DNA from: Thermoanaerobacterium thermosaccharolyticum DSM 571
GTDB lineage: Bacteria; Bacillota; Thermoanaerobacteria; Thermoanaerobacterales; Thermoanaerobacteraceae
Direction of reading: 5' to 3'
NCBI RefSeq assembly: GCF_000145615.1
Contig: NC_014410.1
Span: forward strand, 1,909,501-1,973,500
DNA: 64,000 nucleotides
Shown here: piece after piece, positions 26,395-35,241 of the stretch
Position numbering within the stretch: position 1 is the first letter of the stretch
Layout: every line of letters starts with the position of its first letter
The notes under the pieces: generated by a model
What the model was told of the DNA's origin: nothing
Database searches by the model: none
What the model saw: the letters and a program-made list of their open reading frames with translations, nothing else
Translations under genes and position numbers: made by a program

Positions 26395-27042
26395 CTACGA
26401 CATAAGCATTTGTTTTATCTTTGTCTTCCCGAAAGCTGTTAAAGCTATAAATATTTTATCGCCTTTTTTAAAAGTCGTACTATGCGTTGGTATAAGTGCT
26501 ATGCCGTCTCTGACTATACTGACAACATTTATTTCAGATGGTATAGCTATATCTCTTACATGACGGCCATCCAAGAATGCTGTCGCTTCCGTTTCAATTA
26601 TTTCTACTTCACCACTGCCAAACGACGATACTCTAAAAAGATCAGGATGACATATCAAATCTTTTATCTTATTTGCGCCCCACAAAGTAGGTGAAACCGT
26701 ATTTATACCCATTTTTCTGTATATTTCCGCTCGAATAGGATCGTATATCCTGGCTACTATCGTTGGTATTTTAAATTTCTTTTTTGCAATCAAAGCTGTA
26801 ACAATATTTGTATTATCGCCATTAGTAGTAGAAGCAACAGCATCAGCATGTTCAATGCCAGCTTTTATTAAAGTAGCTTTGTCAAATGCAATCCCCTCTA
26901 TGAATTCACCTTTAAAAGACGACTTCAATCTTTTAAAAGCATCTTTGTCTCTATCTATAACAGCAACATGATTACCGTCAGAATCTAATATCTGAGCTAA
27001 CTCAGCACCAAGCCTGCCGCATCCTGCAACAATTATATTCAT
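26395..27042 (-). CDS. TrkA/KtrA-type RCK protein, copy A
   Basis: 215 residues, RCK_N with GCGRLGAELA (residues 7-16) and acidic VIDRD, followed by a TrkA_C domain (about 130-215, ending FKKGDKIFIALTAFGKTK). It resembles the neighbouring RCK protein throughout. A pair of different RCK subunits is known in some Ktr/Trk systems. The SD AAAGGAGGTG lies inside the last codons of the ATPase gene; a hairpin containing the ATPase stop codon separates it from the ATG, suggesting termination-dependent coupling. Confidence 0.85.
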   Translation of the reverse strand: MNIIVAGCGRLGAELAQILDSDGNHVAVIDRDKDAFKRLKSSFKGEFIEGIAFDKATLIKAGIEHADAVASTTNGDNTNIVTALIAKKKFKIPTIVARIYDPIRAEIYRKMGINTVSPTLWGANKIKDLICHPDLFRVSSFGSGEVEIIETEATAFLDGRHVRDIAIPSEINVVSIVRDGIALIPTHSTTFKKGDKIFIALTAFGKTKIKQMLMS

Positions 27043-27047
27043 AAATC

Positions 27048-27064
27048 AGGCTCATATAGAGCCT
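27048..27064 (-). promoter_or_regulatory. Hairpin between SD and start codon of RCK copy A
   Basis: AGGCTC-TATAT-GAGCCT on the minus strand (27064-27048) between the SD (27076-27067) and the ATG (27042). The linear gap is 24 bases; without the 17-base hairpin it is 7. The TGA stop of the upstream ATPase falls inside this hairpin. Confidence 0.65.
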
Positions 27065-29829
27065 TTCACCTCCTTTTCATTTAATGCAATTTTTTTGCGC
27101 AAGAAATATTTTCTGATCTCCTCTGCCCCAATAAGTATCGGCATAAATGCTACGTAAAACAGCCAGTGCTTTAATGAAACAGGATAGGTGTCAAATATTT
27201 TCTGCAAAAACGGAATATATATAAGCAATGCAGTAAGTACTATTTCAAATATTACGCCAATATTTAATAATCTATTCTTAAAAAGACTGACGCTAAACAT
27301 AGAAGCAACTTCAGTGCGGCAGGCAAACACATTAGCCACCTGCATAATAACTATCCCTAAGAAGCTCATTGTAGCAGCTTTTCTTGCCAGTGGATCTGTC
27401 AGTGGAAGCGTCTCGCCCCAGTGCCAACCTCCGCTTAATAAAACCCAAAAATAACCTGATAGAACTGCTATCGAGCTAATTATTCCTAGTAAAACATACC
27501 CTCTTAGGAATAGGGACAAGTTTAATAATTTTTCTTTAGGTGATCTAGGTGGCCTATCCATAACACCCGGTTCAGGCGGCTCAACTCCAAGTGCAAGAGC
27601 CGGCAGCGTCTCCGTTCCTAAATCTATTGCTAATATCTGCATTACCGTTATTGGGACAGGAATATTAAATAGAGAAAACAGTATATAAGGTATAGCCTCT
27701 GGTGTCAAATGCGCAAAAATGTATGTTATAAATTTCCTTACGTTGTCGTAAACCGCTCTGCCTTCTTCAATAGCATTAACTATGCTAGCAAAATTGTCAT
27801 CTGTCAAGACCATTGTTGCAACTTCCCTTGCAACATCAGTACCTGATTTACCCATTGCAATACCTATGTCAGCCCTTTTTAATGCAGGTGAGTCATTAAC
27901 ACCGTCGCCAGTAACAGCAACGACTTCACCCATTTCTTTTAATGCAGCGACAACTTTCATTTTGTGCTCTGGAGCAACTCTGGCAAATATGATTTCTTTA
28001 TTCTTCAATTCTTTCTTCAAATCTTCATCTGACATTTTATCAAGTTCATTGCCAGTTATTATCCTTGGTCTAGGCCCTTTTACTATGCCAATTCTCCTAG
28101 CAATAGATTCTGCTGTTAATCCGTAGTCACCCGTTATCATGATAATCTTTATGCCAGCTTTATGGGCCTGTTTAACAGCCAATTCAACTTCAGGCCTCGG
28201 TGGATCCATCATAGCTACTAATCCGACAAAGATTAAGTCAGTTTCTGTATCTTCTACTGTATATTCTTTATTCTCATTATCCATTATTTTATATGCCATT
28301 GCAAGTACTCTAAGCCCGGATTCAGCAAATTTGTCATTCTGCTTTATTATATTATCGATATCCGATTGTTCTAATTTCTTTACCCCTTCGCTGCCCTTAA
28401 AAATGTAGCTGCAAACTGAAAGTGTTTCTTTTGGCGCACCTTTAGTAAATACGTAGATTTCTTTTCCATACTTATGAATAGAAGTCATCCTTTTCCGCCT
28501 GGAATCAAAAGGAAGTTGAGATATCCTTGGATATTCCCTCAACATTTCTTCTAATGTAAATCCTGCTTTCTCCGCCAGTACCACTAATGAACCTTCGGTT
28601 GGGTCACCAATTATACTCCAAGACGGGTTCTCATCCGTAGGCCTAACTAACCGGCTGTTGTTGCACAGCAAACCTATTTTCAAAAGCAATGACAGCTCAT
28701 CAGGAAGATTTTTGCTGTCTATCTTTTTGTCATCCACATAAAAGTCGCCTTTCGGCTCGTATCCAACACCGCTTACATTGTAAAATGCAACTGGGGTCCA
28801 GATTTCTCTGACTGTCATTTCATTTTGCGTCAGCGTACCTGTCTTATCTGTACAGATGACAGTCGCTCCCCCCAACGTTTCAACGCTGGAAAGTTTCTTT
28901 ACAAGCGCATGTCTTTTAGCCATTCGCTGTACACCCATGGCAAGCGCTAATGTCACTGTCGGCAGCAATCCTTCAGGCACATTAGCAGTAATAATGCCTA
29001 TTGCAAACATAAACGTATCGACTAAGGACCTTCCCATAAACAAGCCCAGGAGGAAAAAGAATACCCCCATCACAAGAGATAAAAGTGCAATAACCTTTGC
29101 AACTCTCGTCAACTGTTTTTGAAGCGGGCTCTGTTCTACACTTATTGTCTGCGTTAAAGAGGCAATTTTGCCAAATTGCGTATTCATGCCCGTTGCATAA
29201 ACTACTGCCGTTCCAGAACCTGATGCTACATTTGTTCCCATAAACACTATATTTGGTGACTGCAACAGTGAGACATCTTCATCTAAAACTACATCAGATG
29301 TTCTTCTAACAGGCTCAGATTCTCCAGTCAATGCAGCATTAATAGTCCGCATTTCAAAAGCCTCTATAAGCCTAGCATCAGCCGGCACGTGATCGCCTTC
29401 TTCAAGGTATATAAGATCTCCAGGTACTAACTCCCGTGCTAAAATTTGCTCCTGACGACCATTTCTTATCACTTTCACGTACGATGGCAACATCTTTTTA
29501 AGGCTTTCTGTAGCCTGCTCTGCTTTAAATTCCTGCCAAAAGCTGAATAAAGCATTTACGATTATGACAAGTATTATTGCCCATCCTAGCTGCGGCATTC
29601 CTCCAATAAAAGAAAGTATGCTGGCTATCCAAAGGAGTATTGCCAATAAATGAGTAAAATTTGCTATAAACCTAGACAGCATTGATGATTTTTTGACTTC
29701 TTTTATTTCATTGTATCCATATTTCTGAAGTCGCTCATTTACTTCATCTGTAGAAAGACCCTTTATAGATGTATTCAGTTCACTAAATAGTTCATCTTCT
29801 GTCAATCTAAATATATCATCAATCTTCAA
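27052..29829 (-). CDS. P2-type cation-translocating P-type ATPase
   Basis: 925 residues. Cation_ATPase_N domain (1-70); TGES at 168-171 in the actuator domain; phosphorylated Asp328 in ICTDKTGTLT; MITGDYGLTAESIA and VTGDGVNDSPALKRADIGIAMG in the P domain; ten predicted helices. The helix 4 motif NVPEGLLPTVTLALAMG resembles Na,K-ATPase-like and P2-type Ca2+ pumps. The ion is not certain; co-transcription with two RCK potassium-regulatory proteins hints at K+ or Na+ homeostasis. The start is TTG at 29829, with the SD 29 bases upstream and a hairpin between. Confidence 0.85.
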   Translation of the reverse strand: MKIDDIFRLTEDELFSELNTSIKGLSTDEVNERLQKYGYNEIKEVKKSSMLSRFIANFTHLLAILLWIASILSFIGGMPQLGWAIILVIIVNALFSFWQEFKAEQATESLKKMLPSYVKVIRNGRQEQILARELVPGDLIYLEEGDHVPADARLIEAFEMRTINAALTGESEPVRRTSDVVLDEDVSLLQSPNIVFMGTNVASGSGTAVVYATGMNTQFGKIASLTQTISVEQSPLQKQLTRVAKVIALLSLVMGVFFFLLGLFMGRSLVDTFMFAIGIITANVPEGLLPTVTLALAMGVQRMAKRHALVKKLSSVETLGGATVICTDKTGTLTQNEMTVREIWTPVAFYNVSGVGYEPKGDFYVDDKKIDSKNLPDELSLLLKIGLLCNNSRLVRPTDENPSWSIIGDPTEGSLVVLAEKAGFTLEEMLREYPRISQLPFDSRRKRMTSIHKYGKEIYVFTKGAPKETLSVCSYIFKGSEGVKKLEQSDIDNIIKQNDKFAESGLRVLAMAYKIMDNENKEYTVEDTETDLIFVGLVAMMDPPRPEVELAVKQAHKAGIKIIMITGDYGLTAESIARRIGIVKGPRPRIITGNELDKMSDEDLKKELKNKEIIFARVAPEHKMKVVAALKEMGEVVAVTGDGVNDSPALKRADIGIAMGKSGTDVAREVATMVLTDDNFASIVNAIEEGRAVYDNVRKFITYIFAHLTPEAIPYILFSLFNIPVPITVMQILAIDLGTETLPALALGVEPPEPGVMDRPPRSPKEKLLNLSLFLRGYVLLGIISSIAVLSGYFWVLLSGGWHWGETLPLTDPLARKAATMSFLGIVIMQVANVFACRTEVASMFSVSLFKNRLLNIGVIFEIVLTALLIYIPFLQKIFDTYPVSLKHWLFYVAFMPILIGAEEIRKYFLRKKIALNEKEVKGSI

Positions 29830-29835
29830 AGCAGC

Positions 29836-29856
29836 AAACCTGTATTAAACAGGTTT
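29836..29856 (-). promoter_or_regulatory. Hairpin between SD and start codon of the P-type ATPase
   Basis: AAACCTG-TTTAATA-CAGGTTT on the minus strand (29856-29836). The SD AAGGAGGTG (29867-29859) and the TTG start (29829) are 29 bases apart, 8 after removal of the 21-base hairpin. Confidence 0.65.
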
Positions 29857-29879
29857 CACACCTCCTTATAGTTAATAAT

Positions 29880-30090
29880 TCTCTCTATAATAAATTTCGC
29901 ATTAAACTTCATAACGGCATAAAAATCACCTCATACATTTTTCTCCAGTATAACATTATTAATTGACAGATTAAAGCTTTAATTTAGCCATATAAAGCTC
30001 AATTAAAGCTATACATTTTCATTCCATCGATATCTATTATATATTTTGTTTATTAATCTCGATTTATTGCATGAATGCTTAATTGCACAA
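29880..30090 (-). promoter_or_regulatory. Upstream region of the P-type ATPase operon with a long inverted repeat
   Basis: AGCTTTAATT (29975-29984) and its exact complement AATTAAAGCT (30001-30010) form a 10-bp inverted repeat with a 16-base loop; the left arm itself lies in the palindrome TTAAAGCTTTAA. On the minus strand a candidate -10 TATACT (near 29950) has a weak -35 TTTAAT. The repeat therefore lies at or above the promoter and could be an operator. Nothing else was recognised between 29870 and 30090. Confidence 0.4.
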
Positions 30091-30093
30091 AAT

Positions 30094-30153
30094 AAAAAAA
30101 ATCAACTATAGAAAAATGCATCTATACTTGCTCACAAAAAGATTTACTATAGT
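30094..30153 (-). terminator. Terminator of the CofE-like gene
   Basis: ATCAACTATAG and CTATAGTTGAT pair across a 31-base loop, and the minus strand continues with eight T (30101-30094). Confidence 0.7.
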
Positions 30154-30186
30154 TGATATATTATTAATCTTTATTACATATCTTAA

Positions 30187-30885
30187 TTAATTTTGCAAAA
30201 TCTCATGCAATTCTTTTTCGCTTCTTACATCGTTTAAGCTTTCAAGTTTCTGCTCTTTATACGATTTAATTACAACAATCGGCGTCTGCTGCTCAGAATT
30301 TCCTGATGGATTGTCTAAAAACAGCTTTTCAACATACGATTTTGAGACGCCTTTCGATGCACCAATGCAATCAGCACAGTGCAAGTCATTAGCATCAATT
30401 ATGACAGCATCGACACCTGTCTTTTCTTTTATCTCATTGCACACTAAATCAGGATCGGCAGGTCCTAACACTATGTATCTGTGGTATGGGGCCATTGTTC
30501 CGGCAACATCATCAATAAGAGCTACTTTTCTTCCTGCTATTTTGAAAAAAAGCCCTTTCTTTTTAAATATCTTTCCTATTGCACTTATCAATGAAGCCAC
30601 AAGAATTCTAAGCCATCCTACTTCATTAATCGCACATTGCATCGCCTGCGGCGAAGTCAAACTGCCATTTCTACCTGTAAATCTACACAAAATCCTAGCT
30701 AATAATCCTACCTTTATCTCTTCCGGAAGGTATGCTCTTCCCTGTGTTATAACTACAACACTTTCTGCGATAGCTATGAGATCTCCTTCTTCAGCAATAT
30801 TTCTCGTATACTTTGAGACGACATCTACTATATTGTCATCTTTCGTTATAATATGGGTTCTTATTGGAATCTTGCCGTACGTCAA
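30187..30885 (-). CDS. CofE-like F420-0:L-glutamate ligase family protein
   Basis: 232 residues of the F420 ligase (CofE/FbiB N-terminal) fold: IPIRTHIITKDDNIVD, DLIAIAESVVVITQGR, HRYIVLGPADPDLVCNEI, VDAVIIDANDL. True CofE adds glutamates to coenzyme F420. No other F420 gene is visible here, and Clostridia of this type are not known F420 users, so the enzyme probably ligates glutamate (or an amino acid) to something else. A CADC pair (HCADCIG) sits after the NDL motif. The TTG start follows GGGGG at 9 bases. Single gene, divergent from the next one. Confidence 0.75.
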   Translation of the reverse strand: MTYGKIPIRTHIITKDDNIVDVVSKYTRNIAEEGDLIAIAESVVVITQGRAYLPEEIKVGLLARILCRFTGRNGSLTSPQAMQCAINEVGWLRILVASLISAIGKIFKKKGLFFKIAGRKVALIDDVAGTMAPYHRYIVLGPADPDLVCNEIKEKTGVDAVIIDANDLHCADCIGASKGVSKSYVEKLFLDNPSGNSEQQTPIVVIKSYKEQKLESLNDVRSEKELHEILQN

Positions 30886-31013
30886 TTAATATAACCCCCA
30901 TAAAATTTACTTCCATTTTTTTGATTTTGTGATATATTAAGATTGTACACAATAATTATATCACATTTATATCAAATTTATGTCAATAATATAAGAGAAA
31001 GGAGATTTTTTAT

Positions 31014-31871
31014 TTGATTAATGTATTAACTAATGTAAGACTTGATACAAAAGCTGGCAATCCTTGTATTAAAGACAACAAAAGCTTAATAGGTTTTGAT
31101 TTTTCTTCTGTCATTCCGGAATATGAAATAAAAAAAGAAGGCAAAAATTATAAAATAAGATTTCACGATGTTTTACTTAATATGCCAAGTGGTTCTTATG
31201 CAATTGACGATGGGATAATCAATAAAATCTTCATAAGCTCCAATGACAATAATGTAGAAGTTAAAATTGATTTATCAACGGAAACAAGTTATGAAATAGA
31301 ATCTATAGACGGAATTCCAGCAAAATTAAACTTTTTTGTTGATAGAACACCTTTAAAAAATATTCTTAAAGGAAAAAAGATAATCTTAAATCCCGTATAT
31401 AAAAAGACAACAAAAAGTCCAACGAATCTATCATCGCATATACCAATGATGGATATTTCAAAAAAAACAAAAGAATTACTTACTCTATTAGAAGCAGATG
31501 TATTAATTTCAATGATTAATTATAGCGAAAATATATCGAATGGTGATTTTAAAGGTGATGTGATTATTAACCTAACGACAGAAATATCGACAAAAAACGA
31601 AAGTGGTTTTAAAGTCTACTATGACAAAGACAATGAAAAGTCTAAAAAACTTGCAGAATTGCTGAATAAATCCATAGAAAGAAAATCTCCCTTGGATAAC
31701 CTAGGCATGCATCCGACAAAATATAATGGCACAAGGAAAGACGCCGCTACAGTTACAGTCATACCCGGTATCGAAAACAGCCGATTAGATGACGCACATC
31801 TGAGGGATATTGATTATAAAAGCAAAATTGCATTAGCCATATTTAACGGAATATTGACATATCTCCAATAA
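31014..31871 (+). CDS. AMIN domain plus degenerate N-acetylmuramoyl-L-alanine amidase-like protein
   Basis: 285 residues. Residues about 35-105 look like an AMIN domain (YKIRFHDVLLN, KIFISSNDNNVEVKIDLS). Residues about 115-285 follow the Amidase_3 pattern (KKIILNPVYKKT, KKTKELLTLLEADVLISMI, YYDKDNEKSKKLAELLNKSI, KSKIALAIFNGILTYL), but the zinc ligands are missing: the usual GHGG is NPVY, the SIHxN His is replaced (SMINYS), and the late Glu is absent. There is no signal peptide, unusual for this family. The TTG start has SD AAAGGAG. Probably non-catalytic; the role is unknown. Confidence 0.6.
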   Translation: MINVLTNVRLDTKAGNPCIKDNKSLIGFDFSSVIPEYEIKKEGKNYKIRFHDVLLNMPSGSYAIDDGIINKIFISSNDNNVEVKIDLSTETSYEIESIDGIPAKLNFFVDRTPLKNILKGKKIILNPVYKKTTKSPTNLSSHIPMMDISKKTKELLTLLEADVLISMINYSENISNGDFKGDVIINLTTEISTKNESGFKVYYDKDNEKSKKLAELLNKSIERKSPLDNLGMHPTKYNGTRKDAATVTVIPGIENSRLDDAHLRDIDYKSKIALAIFNGILTYLQ

Positions 31872-31979
31872 GTTTGGATAAAGCAAATAAGAGATTAAAT
31901 AAATACGCATATTATATTTTGTTTTTTTTCATTCTCCTTCAAAACATTGTATTCTTTATTAGAACGTTATATCACTAAC

Positions 31980-32013
31980 TTCAGTTCTTGTAAACTGAAT
32001 TTTATTTGTTTTT
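31980..32013 (+). terminator. Probable terminator of the amidase-like gene
   Basis: Stem TTCAGTT / AACTGAA (31980-31986, 31993-31999) followed by TTTTATTTGTTTTT. The 108 bases between the stop codon and this stem show nothing else. Confidence 0.7.
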
Positions 32014-32055
32014 AAAATATAAAAACCTTTAATTTGCAAAACGTATTAAAATATA

Positions 32056-32084
32056 TTGAATTAATAATTTCACTACACTATAAT
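32056..32084 (+). promoter_or_regulatory. SigA-type promoter of the glycine cleavage operon
   Basis: TTGAAT (32056-32061) and TATAAT (32079-32084) with 17-base spacing, about 36 bases before the riboswitch. Confidence 0.8.
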
Positions 32085-32120
32085 ATACTAGTAGTACGAA
32101 TTTAATAAAATCCAAATGAA

Positions 32121-32286
32121 AATAGCGAGAGACACCTTTTATGGTGGCCGAAGGAGCAATATGAGGTGTGTCATGGCCTCATAAAATCTCTCAGGCAAAT
32201 TAATCGCTATTTGATGGGACTCTGGAAAGCCATTTGGCACCGATGGGGCAATACCTTTGTGTAGAAACTCTCAGGTCTAGATACAG
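32121..32286 (+). ncRNA. Tandem glycine riboswitch
   Basis: Two consecutive glycine aptamers. The first has GAGAGACACC, GGCCGAAGGAGCAA and CTCTCAGGCAAA; the second has GGGACTCTGGAAAGCC, GCACCGATGGGGCAA and AACTCTCAGGT, the typical conserved segments. AATAGCGA (32121-32128) and TCGCTATT (32203-32210) close aptamer one. A terminator follows, then the gcv genes, so glycine binding is expected to switch expression on by preventing termination. Confidence 0.95.
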
Positions 32287-32327
32287 AGGAATATGATGAT
32301 GACACTTATCTTCATATTCCTTTTTTT
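32287..32327 (+). terminator. Riboswitch-controlled terminator before gcvT
   Basis: Stem AGGAATATGA / TCATATTCCT (32287-32296, 32312-32321) directly followed by seven T, between the glycine aptamers and gcvT. It serves as the expression platform. Confidence 0.85.
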
Positions 32328-32361
32328 GTTTTCTACTTTTAAATAGAAAGGAATGAGCTAT

Positions 32362-33465
32362 TTGGACAATAATCTTAAAAAAACACCTCTTTACGAAACA
32401 CACCTGAAATACGGGGCAAAAATGATAGATTTTGCAGGTTTTGCAATGCCTGTACAGTATGAAAGCATACTAAAAGAGCATGAAGCAGTCAGAAAAAGTG
32501 CAGGACTTTTTGATGTGTCACATATGGGAGAATTAATAATAGAAGGCAAAGACTCTGAAAAATTCATAAACTACATTATCTCAAATAACATAGCAAAGAT
32601 AAGTGATAATCAGGCAATGTATTCTCCTATGTGCTATGCTAACGGCACCACAGTTGATGACTTACTTGTTTACAAATTTTCCAATGAAAAATACATGTTG
32701 GTAGTCAATGCTAGCAACATAGATAAGGATTACAACTGGATATTTGAAAACAAAAGCGGCTACAATATTGCAGTAAAAAACATATCAAATGAGGTTTCTG
32801 AACTAGCGCTGCAGGGGCCTAAAGCGCAGGAAATACTTCAAAAAACGACAGAGTACAACTTAGATGACATGAAATATTACCACTTTGACAAAATCAATTT
32901 GGCTGGAGTAAATTGCCTAATCTCAAGAACAGGTTATACTGGCGAAGATGGTTTTGAAATATTCTTGAGAAATGATTATGCTCAATCAATGTGGGAAAAA
33001 ATCTTGGCTGTTGGAGAAGAATTTGGAATTAAACCAGCTGGTTTAGGTGCAAGAGATACATTAAGGTTTGAAGCAGGTCTTCCCCTTTACGGTAACGAGC
33101 TTTCTGATGAGATAACCCCATTGGAAGCTGGATTAGGTTCTTTTGTAAAATTTGAGAAAGCTTTTATAGGTAGAGATGCTCTTTTTAAGCAAAAGCAAGA
33201 TGGACTAAAAAGAAAGATAGTAGGTTTTGAAATGATAGAAAACGGAATACCACGCCATGGCTATGATGTATGCGCACAAGGTGAAAAAATCGGATATGTA
33301 ACAACTGGATATTTATCGCCTACTTTGAAGAAAAATATTGGAATGGCCTTAATAAGCAGCAAATTTGCCAACATTGGCAATGAAATAAGTATAATAATAA
33401 GAAATAAACCTTTAAAAGCTATCGTAACAAGCAAAAACTTTTATAAGAAAAATTACAAAAAATAG
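32362..33465 (+). CDS. gcvT: Aminomethyltransferase, T protein of the glycine cleavage system
   Basis: 367 residues from the proposed TTG. Folate-binding GcvT fold: TPLYETHLKYGAKMIDFAGF, SAGLFDVSHMGE, RTGYTGEDGFEI and RDTLRFEAGLPLYGNEL are family hallmarks. It transfers the methylene group from H protein to tetrahydrofolate and releases ammonia. AAGGA touches the ATG at 32353 but is 9 bases from the TTG at 32362, which is preferred. First gene of the riboswitch-controlled gcvT-H-PA-PB operon. Confidence 0.95.
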   Translation: MDNNLKKTPLYETHLKYGAKMIDFAGFAMPVQYESILKEHEAVRKSAGLFDVSHMGELIIEGKDSEKFINYIISNNIAKISDNQAMYSPMCYANGTTVDDLLVYKFSNEKYMLVVNASNIDKDYNWIFENKSGYNIAVKNISNEVSELALQGPKAQEILQKTTEYNLDDMKYYHFDKINLAGVNCLISRTGYTGEDGFEIFLRNDYAQSMWEKILAVGEEFGIKPAGLGARDTLRFEAGLPLYGNELSDEITPLEAGLGSFVKFEKAFIGRDALFKQKQDGLKRKIVGFEMIENGIPRHGYDVCAQGEKIGYVTTGYLSPTLKKNIGMALISSKFANIGNEISIIIRNKPLKAIVTSKNFYKKNYKK

Positions 33466-33477
33466 GAGGTTGTTATT

Positions 33478-33852
33478 ATGAGAATTCAAGAGGGTCTTTA
33501 TTATTCAAAGAATCATGAATGGGTAAAAGTTGAAGGTGACAAAGCATATGTAGGAATAACAGATTATGCTCAACACTCCTTAGGTGACATAGTTTATGCA
33601 GAGCTTCCTGATGTTGACACAATTCTAAATGCAGGAGATACACTTGGCACCGTAGAATCTGTAAAAGCCGCATCTGATGTCTATTGTCCCATAAGTGGCA
33701 AGGTTATCGAGGTTAACCAATCTGTTGCAGACGATCCATCACTTTTAAACAGCGACCCATACGAAAATTGGATGATATGCGTAGAGATGAATGATCCCAG
33801 TGAGCTAGATGAACTGATGTCACCTGAAGAATACAGCGATTTTTGCAAATAG
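33478..33852 (+). CDS. gcvH: Glycine cleavage system H protein
   Basis: 124-residue lipoyl carrier. The lipoylated Lys63 lies in [12 protein letters not shown] and the fold ends with the usual ESNPELLN-like region ([15 protein letters not shown]). SD AGGAGG precedes the ATG, 12 bases after gcvT. The converging lplA gene at 38.4-39.4 kb can attach its lipoate. Confidence 0.96.
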   Translation: MRIQEGLYYSKNHEWVKVEGDKAYVGITDYAQHSLGDIVYAELPDVDTILNAGDTLGTVESVKAASDVYCPISGKVIEVNQSVADDPSLLNSDPYENWMICVEMNDPSELDELMSPEEYSDFCK

Positions 33853-33885
33853 TCAAATTAAATCATCCTCAAAAGGAGTGATATC

Positions 33886-35241
33886 ATGAATCAATACATT
33901 CCATCATCAAACGATGAGCAGATGGAAATGCTTAAATCTGTGAATGCTAAATCGATAGAAGATCTATTTGTAGATATACCAGAAAGCATTCGCTTAAATA
34001 AAAATCTAAACTTAAAAGGTCCTTTATCCGAACCAGAACTGTTAAATCACATGAATGAAATATCAAAAGAGATAAAAACCACAGATGAACTTACATGCTT
34101 TTTAGGAGCAGGTGTTTATGACCACTTTATACCATCTGTCGTTAAACATGTAGTATCAAAGCCAGAGTTTTATACGGCGTACACTCCATATCAGCCTGAA
34201 ATAAGCCAAGGGACACTGCAAGCGATATTTGAATATCAGACAATGATTTGTAATCTTACTGGAATGGATGTATCAAATGCATCTATGTACGATGGTGCTA
34301 CAGCTTTAAGCGAAGCTGCAAAAATGGCCTCCAGCGCTACAAACAGAAAAAAAGTGCTTGTATCATCATCAGTTAATCCCGAAGCAAAAAAAGTGCTTCA
34401 TACATACATGAGATTCAGCAATATGGAAATTGTCGAGATAGACGATAAAGAAGGCACGATAGATGTAGAGCTTTTAAAATCCTCTATTGACAGCAATACT
34501 GCAGCATTTATAGCACAAAATCCGAATTTCTTCGGCATAATAGAAAACCTTGATGAGGTAGAAAAGCTTGTGCATAAAAATGGTTCACTTCTCATTATGT
34601 ACGTTGAACCAATATCTCTGTCAATCTTAAAGACTCCAAGAGAAATCGGCGCTGATATAGCAGTCGGCGATGGTCAGCCTCTTGGAAATAGTCTCAATTT
34701 TGGCGGACCTCATCTTGGTTTTATGGCGACAACAAAAAAACTTATACGCAAATTGCCTGGAAGGATCATCGGTGAAACAAATGATGTTGACGGCAAAAGA
34801 GGATATGTATTGACGCTTCAAGCAAGGGAACAACACATAAGAAGAGAAAAAGCGACTTCAAATATATGTACAAACCACTCACTAAATGCATTGACTGCCG
34901 CTATATACATGACAGCTCTTGGAAAAAAAGGCATAAAAGAAGTTGCACTGCAGTGCTTTAAAAAATCTCATTATGCATATAACCAATTGATAAAAACAAA
35001 TAAATACAAGATGCTATTTGATAAGCCATTTTTCATGGAATTTGCAATTGCATGCAGTGATAACAGCGTCGATGCTATAAATAATGTGCTTCTAAGTAAC
35101 GGCATCATTGGCGGTTACAACCTAGAAAAAGAATACAAAAAGTACAAAAATGCAATGCTTCTTTGCGTAACAGAAAAAAGGACAAAAGATGAAATTGATA
35201 AACTCGTCAATATAATGGGAGGTGTAGTTAATGAACTATGA
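33886..35241 (+). CDS. gcvPA: Glycine dehydrogenase (decarboxylating) subunit 1
   Basis: 451 residues, N-terminal half of the split P protein. Characteristic are [44 protein letters not shown] and a glycine-rich segment [14 protein letters not shown]. It forms a heterotetramer with GcvPB. SD AAAGGAG at normal spacing. Its end overlaps gcvPB by 11 bases. Confidence 0.96.
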   Translation: MNQYIPSSNDEQMEMLKSVNAKSIEDLFVDIPESIRLNKNLNLKGPLSEPELLNHMNEISKEIKTTDELTCFLGAGVYDHFIPSVVKHVVSKPEFYTAYTPYQPEISQGTLQAIFEYQTMICNLTGMDVSNASMYDGATALSEAAKMASSATNRKKVLVSSSVNPEAKKVLHTYMRFSNMEIVEIDDKEGTIDVELLKSSIDSNTAAFIAQNPNFFGIIENLDEVEKLVHKNGSLLIMYVEPISLSILKTPREIGADIAVGDGQPLGNSLNFGGPHLGFMATTKKLIRKLPGRIIGETNDVDGKRGYVLTLQAREQHIRREKATSNICTNHSLNALTAAIYMTALGKKGIKEVALQCFKKSHYAYNQLIKTNKYKMLFDKPFFMEFAIACSDNSVDAINNVLLSNGIIGGYNLEKEYKKYKNAMLLCVTEKRTKDEIDKLVNIMGGVVNEL

